Assembly (NCBI GenBank): GCA_010093705.1
Contig: MU006091.1
Span: forward strand, 610,702 to 674,701
Length of the DNA: 64,000 nucleotides
DNA from: Patellaria atrata CBS 101060
Lineage: Eukaryota > Ascomycota > Dothideomycetes > Patellariales > Patellariaceae
Direction of reading: 5' to 3'
In this document: positions 55,943 through 64,000 of the stretch, one piece after another
How positions within the stretch are numbered: position 1 is the first letter of the stretch
Layout of the letters: every line of letters begins with the position of its first letter
The notes under the pieces: generated by a model
The model's database searches: none
The model's input: the letters and a program-made list of their open reading frames with translations, nothing else
Told to the model about the DNA's origin: nothing
Position numbers and translations under genes: made by a program

Positions 55943-57690
55943 ATGCATACTACAACTACTTTGCGGGGTACAATAGCTCGCATCGCCCTACTCAATTCGA
56001 AAGCTTCCACCAATCATTATTTAGCAAAGCCACATATCAGAAGTAACATTTTTAGTACTCAGCTTCGAAGATACAGTATGGCTACACCGTCGAAAGTCGA
56101 GCTCTCTCCGTCAGACAAGCCTACGTTTACCGTGGATAGTCTTTCTCAGGATTCAGCGGAGTTGACCTCGAAGCTCCTTCAGGAGAATCATGATAAACAT
56201 CACATATTCTTTAATAAAGGCGGCTTTCACGTGCGTATCACGAAACCGTAAATATCAAGTTTAGCATATTAATAGGTGTATAGAACCATATTGTGCATCA
56301 TCTCTTGACGGTATATGCGCTGGGAGCTTCCCCTGAAGCCATACAACGCCATTACGACAACAACAAGTCTTATCAGCGCACTGATCTCAATTTCGAGGAG
56401 AAGGTCGTAGAGGATATGCACGATCCGGCGAAGTTCAAGAAGTATCTCGGGGATCAGAAGTACTACTATGACTTCCTCGTCTTCTTTCAGTATGAGATGG
56501 AAGCAAAGGGCTGGCAAAATGTGGTAAATGAGTACTTATTTGGAGGCGATGAGAGGGCAGAAGATTTACTTGTCCGTCTGTATGCAGGTAAGAAATTTCC
56601 GCACATATTCCCAGCATCCTGAATGCTTTTGGGAAACTGTACGTGTATGCTCTGGAGTAGGCAGAAAGAGACCAGAGCACGATATTTATACATTAAGCAG
56701 TTATCTGACATCGTTTAGGCTTCCTCCATCCTCTAATCCACCTCGGATTCGGAGTCGAATTCCAACAACCCGCAATCGTCGCCGAAGCACTCGCTCAAAC
56801 TGCTGTACACGACAGCTGGATTGCTCCTCTCTTCCATGACTCGGAGAGGAAAGCGAAAGAAAAGACTTCTGGGTCAAAGTCTCTTGTCGAACTGCTCGCT
56901 GATATCCAAGCCAATGAAAAGATCCGGTCCGCACCTAAATGGAGCGATGGAAACAAGATCCGTGACGGGATCCTAGCGCGAGCGGGCGACGAGATGACGG
57001 ATATTACGAGCCAGTACCTCGTCAAACCTGACGATGACTTGGACGAGGCGACGGCGAAATTGATGAATTCTGTGTGTACGTCAACCCCTATCTGTCCCTC
57101 CTCTTCTCCCGGCTTTTATATGAGGGAAATGGATCAACAATCTTGTCCAAGAAAATAAATGCTCACTAACATCTCCAGCCTACTTCACCGGCTGCTCCCA
57201 ACAACCGCCCCACGTCCCCAAACTCGACTTCTACTACATCCATTGCCTGAACTGCTCCGTCTTCCTACCTTCCCTGCTATCGCAACCCTGGCTCTCCCGC
57301 CAGAATTACGCCCGCCTCCTGACCTGGAAAGGCCGCCTCGACCTCGCCATGTACGCATCCAGAGGTAGTCCCAAGCTCCTGCTCGATGAAGTCACGCAGT
57401 ATACTCCCAAAACACTATCTCAAGGCTCCGCGAACGACTGGAGTAAGATCTTCGAGGAGATCAACAAGGTCGAGGACGACGGGCATTCGTCTAAGGTGAT
57501 CCGTGCGTTGGCGAAAGCGAGGGAGGTGTCTGCGAAGTATGAGTCGCACGATGAGTTTGTGCTCAAGGGTGGTGATTGGGAGAGGTTGGCGAATTTGGCG
57601 GTCGATTCGGTGCAGGAGGGGGAGAATTGGGTGAGGAGTTGTGGGTTTGAGGAGGCGTGGAGGGAGGTGCCGGAGAGGTCGAGGTTGTGA
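55943..57690 (+). CDS. Questin-oxidase-like protein (DUF4243/HypA family)
   Basis: Four exons, 55943-56230, 56284-56587, 56719-57075 and 57179-57690, give 486 residues; each join is in frame. Members such as GedK and AflX/HypA carry out Baeyer-Villiger-type oxidative ring cleavage in anthraquinone pathways, but many free-standing homologues have unknown roles. Family marks: NHIVHHLLTVYALGASPEAI at the exon 1-2 join, FLFGG-like NEYLFGGDERAEDLLVRLYAG, then GFLHPLIHLGFGVEFQQPAI after splicing, with the conserved His pairs, and SYFTGCSQQPPHVPKLDFYY. No polyketide genes are near, so this looks like the free-standing type. The first 45 residues are Arg/Ser-rich and may be a mitochondrial signal; an internal ATG (MATPSK) would give a cytosolic form. 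Confidence 0.88.
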
Positions 57691-57836
57691 AGTGTAAATA
57701 TTATGCATATGTATGTCTAGAGAGTGATGCAATAACGTACCTGGTTTGCTATAAGGTTCCCTCCTGTGAGACATGTTTTCTTTTGCGTGAATGACGGTAT
57801 TGTACGAAATGAGTAGATTGCTCAGAATGACTGACT

Positions 57837-58060
57837 GTACGAAATGAATGGAATGTACGAAATGAATGGANNNNNNNNNNNNNNNNNNNNNNNNNNNNNN
57901 NNNNNNNNNNNNNNNNNNNNNNNNNNNNNNNNNNNNNNNNNNNNNNNNNNNNNNNNNNNNNNNNNNNNNNTACGAAATGAATGGAATGTACGAAATGAAT
58001 GGACTTTACGAAATGAATGGAATGTACGAAATGAATGGACTTTACGAAATGACCGGACTG
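57837..58060. repeat. 18-bp minisatellite, interrupted by the assembly gap
   Basis: The unit is TACGAAATGAATGGA plus ATG or CTT. Two copies precede the Ns and five follow (57971-58060); the last is diverged (ATGACCGGACTG). Copies ending ATG and CTT alternate, giving a 36-bp higher-order period. Because 18 is a multiple of three, all frames stay open across it, which creates spurious open frames. True array length is hidden by the gap. Confidence 0.95.
57871..57970. other. assembly gap (100 N)
   Basis: Exactly 100 Ns inside the minisatellite, so the assembler failed because of the repeat. Real size unknown. Confidence 0.98.
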
Positions 58061-58316
58061 TACAATTGGTCGGAAAGTACTGATCGACTACGCTTGATTA
58101 GAGGATATGAAATGATCACACTTACGAAAAGCACAAGACTGCTTCCAAAGGTCCACATGAAACGACAAGACATATTGTACAAGGAACCCATATTTGTACA
58201 AACATTGGAATTTTGCGAAAGAAAATCTATATCTATGGATCATCACGGAGGTGTAGACTACTAACCATACACTGAGAATTTCACAGTAGGACAGGTCGTC
58301 TCACAAAGACCTATGT

Positions 58317-58994
58317 TCAACGACCCTTTAACCCCCTCCACTTCTTCTTCACCGTTTTAACCTTCCCTCGAATGACTTTTCTCGCCTCTTCCCTTGAGAG
58401 CCCCAATTTCCTTAACAGCTCATCGTACTCCGTATGCGTATGCCTCACATGGGCTTCAACCGCTAACGATGTCCGACGTTCCATACTCTCCTTCCCGGTC
58501 CTCCCAACCCGTCCCGACCCCTTCATAAACGCGTGCCCTAGAATCTTCTCGCGGTCAGGGGAGGGCATTGCAGGGTACCGGACGGACAGAGCTTCCCGTG
58601 CGTTTATGATGTCGCGCTCGTCTTTGCGGCGGACGGCGGCTTCTCGCTTGTCTACTGTGAGGAGAGCTTCTTTTCTAACGGATTTGTAGACGGTATGGGG
58701 AACGAAGAGCCCAATTCGCTTCTTTGAGTTCTCTTGCTGTACAGATGTAAGAATTATGATGGACAGGATTAGGAATAAACCTACGTATACAACGTGAACC
58801 ACTTGGCCGGCTTCGTGCGTTAATGTTGTGCAACGGCGTGTTATAAATACGTCTCCTTTCTTTACAAAGGTATAACCAGGGGGTGGTCGTAGTTTGTGGA
58901 GGGACTTGCTTGGAATTGACTTTCCAGCTTTTGGCTTGTGCGGCTTCCTGATGTGGGACCTGGGGACGAATTTCTTCTTGTGCCTTACAGCCAT
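58317..58994 (-). CDS. DUF2293 domain protein
   Basis: Two exons on the minus strand, 58994-58785 and 58736-58317, with a 48-nt intron (gtaggt..tacag), give 209 residues. The N-terminus is strongly basic (MAVRHKKKFVPRSHIRKPHK), as in nuclear or RNA-binding proteins, followed by GYTFVKKGDVFITRRC. The C-terminal DUF2293 module has GSGRVGRTG, then SLAVEAHVRHTHTEYDELLR and the closing EEARKVIRGKVKTVKKKW. Function of DUF2293 is unknown. The intron is a multiple of three and has no stop, so reading through would give 225 residues with an inserted hydrophobic stretch (see finding). I prefer the spliced form because VVY-QENSKKRIGLFVP is continuous and the splice signals are good. Confidence 0.85.
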   Translation of the reverse strand: MAVRHKKKFVPRSHIRKPHKPKAGKSIPSKSLHKLRPPPGYTFVKKGDVFITRRCTTLTHEAGQVVHVVYVGLFLILSIIILTSVQQENSKKRIGLFVPHTVYKSVRKEALLTVDKREAAVRRKDERDIINAREALSVRYPAMPSPDREKILGHAFMKGSGRVGRTGKESMERRTSLAVEAHVRHTHTEYDELLRKLGLSREEARKVIRGKVKTVKKKWRGLKGR

Positions 58995-60255
58995 TTTGAA
59001 GCTAGGTTATATGCTGTACGATCAAGTTCTGAGGTTACCCGTGCCTATCAGGTTTGCTCGCTGGAAAATTGATTTTGGTAGAGACACCAAGCTGGCAGCA
59101 ACTGTAATATAGACCCATATTCCTGTTCAATAGAAAGATTGCGAAATTAAAAGTTATGGACAAAGAAGGCCTTCAATAAGGTGTATAAAGCAGATTGCTT
59201 GTGTGCTGCATTGAGCTTTGGGAGTCGCTGAGGTTGTGCCGCGGAATATGCTGAGTAAGCGGCAGGCGGGGCGGGGCGGGAAATGGGGAGTGAATCCTTG
59301 GCTCGCTTGATCCTTTTGGCTATCGAAACGTAACTAGGAGGCTGTCATACTTGTAGAGCTACCTTATTGGAGAAGCTCAAGTGGCAAGTTTGGCGAGATA
59401 TGAGCCTTGAAGGCTGACCTGCGATGTGTACTGTACAGCAGATGCAATAAAGACTGGAGCTACTTTGTATTCTGTGCCTAAGGTAGAAGAGGTTTCAAAG
59501 GTCAAACATGACGGAGCCCCTTCAGAAATCATACTATTCACTCATTATAAACACGTGGTTCGAAGAGTCAAAGTACTGTCTCGACAGTTGACACACCCGG
59601 CGGCGAAGATGTTAAAAAAGTCAAAAAGTAGGAGAAAGCTGCCGTAATTCTAATCATATCCTACCCCGCTGTTAATGACTAAACAAAGCTAGCTTATTCA
59701 CCGGATTAGAGCCTCAGGTCTCCTGAAAGTTTCAAAAGTACTTCCATTCATGTTGATGTGATTGACCTACTTGTACCTATTCCTTCACTATTTCACCCTC
59801 TAAGCGCTGGGGATAAACTCGAAGAAAACAGTCTCCTACCGAGTCGCGACCGTTCCATCTTGCTTAACAAACGTTCTGGGCCGAGGAAGCAAGCAGACCA
59901 GCAGGCAGCGACGCAGATCGCCGAGCTGATTTCTTCGACACACGACTCCAATTCAGCCCTACAATTAAGGCTTCAAGCTTGGGATTTGACACTCGACCCT
60001 CAATTGTTCTCCACGCCTCATTCTTAGCCAGCTCAGTTTACCTGTTTGCGCTCATTATCCCCGTCCAATCAGTATAGTTGTAACTCCACCCCGCCATTTG
60101 AACGCCGTCATTCCCTTCAAGAATACGTTGGTGGCCGCCACTTGCCTTGAAGACTACCTCCCTCTCCCATCTGTCGCCTCTCTTCTCCTACTTCTATCGA
60201 TCTTCACCTAAATCTCTGAACCCGAGTTACTCCTGCGATTTCAATCTCCGCCACC
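58995..60255. promoter_or_regulatory. intergenic, divergent promoters of DUF2293 gene and CNA1
   Basis: No gene supported. GTACTGTAC lies at 59428-59436. A CCAATCAG box at 60065-60072 lies about 190 bases upstream of CNA1, and the CNA1 start is embedded in GCCACCATGGCT, an ideal translation-start context. Confidence 0.5.
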
Positions 60256-62292
<2,037 letters not shown>

Positions 62293-63018
62293 TCTCCGCG
62301 TTGGCTCCAATCTGCATCTTTCCTCAGATGGCGTATGTTCTGGGTGTAGGGCAATTTCATGTCTAAGTATTGATGAAGGAAGTCTTTTTGAGTGGACTTT
62401 CTCCTTGCTGGTAAAGTTGCGACGGGGTTTCTGGTATCGGTGGAAAATATAATGAGAATGACTGAGAGTAGAAGGATACTATATCCCATGTGACCGAACA
62501 AAATGAGCGTGAAGACTAGTAGCCACCGTGTGTACGTCCCGTGTTCGAGAACACATCTCACCGTATCGTATTAGCTCATGATTTGAACCCTTGAATGCCT
62601 TGCTCACTTCCATCTCAGTATCTGTGGATAGAAAGATGTGACCGTAGCAGCTGATTTAATGCGGGATGTTCGAGAAAGCTCTCAGAAATCTTATGTTACT
62701 TCACTATTTCTAAGATTCTGTCTTTGAAGAGTTTCGTTTCACAATACAAAACTAGATAAGGAGGGGAACGCGTAAACTTAGTAGGTCGGAACAAAGTTCT
62801 TCGGAGATAACGGAGGACATATAAACTAACCTCGATTTGGGTCTGATAGCATCGTGACGGCACGACTGCGAGCTCCGGCTGACAAAAGCCGACGGTAAAG
62901 GGAATTTCGGGTCAATATTTCGAGGGGTAATAGCCTTATAATTCTGACATCTCGGTCCCTGCTTCATACCTTGATAAGCTTAGGAGGTACCCCAGCTTTC
63001 TCTACCAATTCTGAAGTT
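62293..63018. other. intergenic
   Basis: CNA1 3' flank and promoter of the Nudix gene. No gene supported. Confidence 0.5.
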
Positions 63019-64000
63019 ATGAGCAAGGGAGGAGCAATGTCCCAAAATATCCCCGATCTACCGGAGCCAGCACATCCAGAGGTAGATTCAATGTTAGGGA
63101 GAAAATTTGGGAAAGAGGTCGCCAATTATTTCTCAGGTGGATCTACCACTCGTATATATACGCTCCACATGAGTTGAAGTCTAATTGATCCCAGGTTCAC
63201 CCCTCAATCGAGTCTCTTTCCTCCGTACCGACCATACTTTCCTCTCCCGAGCAATCCAACACCCAAGTACCTCCTTTGTCCTCCTAAACAACCTATGGCC
63301 CCTAACAAAATCCCCCACCGAACTGGCCAGAATCTCATATAAAGATGTCGAACCTCTCATAGGCGAAGAACCCTTTTTCCAACCCGAAGAAGACCAGATA
63401 AAAGGCTTCAACTCCAGCACCTACATCCCCCAACTCCTCTTCCTAGGCCTAGACACCCGAATCCCCGACTCCCTCACCTACAAAGAGTACTACACCGGCG
63501 CCCCCTACTTCGCGCTGGACGTCACACCCAAGGGCACCATCACCGACGCCGCAACGGCCCTCATCGAGACCCTAGAAGCCCGCTCCCTAACCTTCATCTC
63601 TGACCGCATGCTCCTCTCCCTCTCGGCCCACGACGCCGCCATCTACGCCACCGCCCGCCAGGTCATGGACTGGAACCTGCGCAATCCCTTCTGCGCGCAG
63701 TGCGGCTACCCCACGCTCTCCGTAAACGCAGGCTTCAAGCGCGCTTGTCCACCCTCCGACCTCGCCGCCGAGCTTCCCGCCCGCGAACGTCCCCCCTGCG
63801 CCACCCGCACCGGGATATCAAACCTCTCGTTCCCGCGCACCGACCCGACAGTCATCATGGCCGTAGTGTCGGCAGACGGCACAAAAGTCCTCCTCGGCCG
63901 CGGCAAGCGCTACCCGAAATATTGGTACAGCACTCTCGCCGGCTTCCTCGAGCCCGGGGAGTCCGTCGAGGAGGCCGTCCGCCGCGAGGTCTGGGAAGAG
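63019..64000 (+). CDS. NPY1: NADH pyrophosphatase, Nudix family (3' end beyond window)
   Basis: Exon 1 is 63019-63136 and exon 2 runs from 63195 past the window end; the 58-nt intron restores YFSGSPLNRVSFLR. An ATG at 63037 is an alternative start. Npy1/NUDT12 hydrolyses NADH and de-capped-type NAD compounds to NMNH and AMP, in peroxisomes in yeast. Seen in order: N-terminal domain with SPLNRVSFLR and a long substrate-binding half; LLSLSAHDAAIYATARQVMD leading to the zinc ribbon, whose first pair is FCAQCG, with a partner Cys in KRACPP and RPPCAT; the IMAVVSADGTKVLLGRGKR strand; and the Nudix box GFLEPGESVEEAVRREVWEE, which fits GX5EX7REUXEE and ends exactly at the edge. The peroxisomal targeting tail, if any, is outside. 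The C-terminal third is missing here only because of the window boundary. Confidence 0.93.

Larger units (their letters stand above)
57691..58316. other. intergenic with minisatellite and gap
   Basis: Between two convergent genes. Holds the 18-bp repeat array and the N gap described separately; no gene supported. Confidence 0.55.

Noticed and set aside
55943-57690. Anthraquinone biosynthetic cluster around the questin-oxidase-like gene
   Set aside because: Neighbours are SGT1, a DUF2293 gene and calcineurin; no polyketide synthase or other cluster gene is present.
57844-58264. Repeat protein encoded by the minisatellite
   Set aside because: The frame is open only because the unit is 18 bp; no start context, no splice support and it crosses an N gap.

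Overview
The window is nuclear DNA of a filamentous ascomycete (Pezizomycotina). The evidence is intron style (mostly 47-65 nt, GT..AG), a tRNA gene with an intron after anticodon position 37, and gene families typical of filamentous fungi: Zn2Cys6 regulator with fungal_trans domain, SAT4/rhodopsin-type membrane protein, DUF2293, questin-oxidase-like protein, DUF1688/URC4. Several proteins look like Leotiomycete versions, but that is only an impression. There are two 100-base N gaps (40278-40377 and 57871-57970); the second lies inside a minisatellite.

Layout. 1-9 kb: 3' end of a Thr-rich protein, YAR1 ankyrin chaperone, a WW-domain protein, a vacuolar PQ-loop transporter and the auxilin-like SWA2. 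10.8-14.3 kb: URC4 (uracil catabolism) and the Rag GTPase GTR1. 15.8-21.6 kb: a Zn2Cys6 transcription factor converging on a ribokinase, and a GrpB-family protein divergent from the ribokinase. 23.4-28.4 kb: ferric reductase, split tRNA-Val(AAC) and a mitochondrial-looking membrane protein. 29.1-34.2 kb: a doubtful proline-rich membrane protein, then 3.8 kb of gene-poor DNA with a probable gene relic, then a small conserved protein. 35.3-46.7 kb: a DEDDy exonuclease with three HRDC-like repeats, a disordered protein, YIH1, a PSI-domain membrane protein and an acyltransferase-3 protein. 48.1-64 kb: TRM61, a SAT4-type membrane protein, a small two-exon protein, SGT1, a questin-oxidase-like protein, a DUF2293 protein, calcineurin A (seven exons) and the 5' part of a Nudix NADH pyrophosphatase cut by the window end.

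There is no biosynthetic cluster, operon or intact mobile element. Most genes are single-copy housekeeping genes. Several touch nutrient and stress signalling (GTR1 in TORC1 control, YIH1 in Gcn2 control, a vacuolar amino-acid transporter, uracil salvage/catabolism, calcineurin), but they are scattered and nothing shows co-regulation. The most unusual signals are the exonuclease/triple-HRDC architecture, an excess of the palindrome GTACWGTAC in non-coding DNA, a stop-free 48-nt intron that would add a hydrophobic segment if retained, a decayed gene near 31.5-32.6 kb, and two small genes that length-based gene calling would miss. I did not find a convincing new multi-gene system. Exon boundaries were worked out by hand from splice signals and reading-frame continuity.
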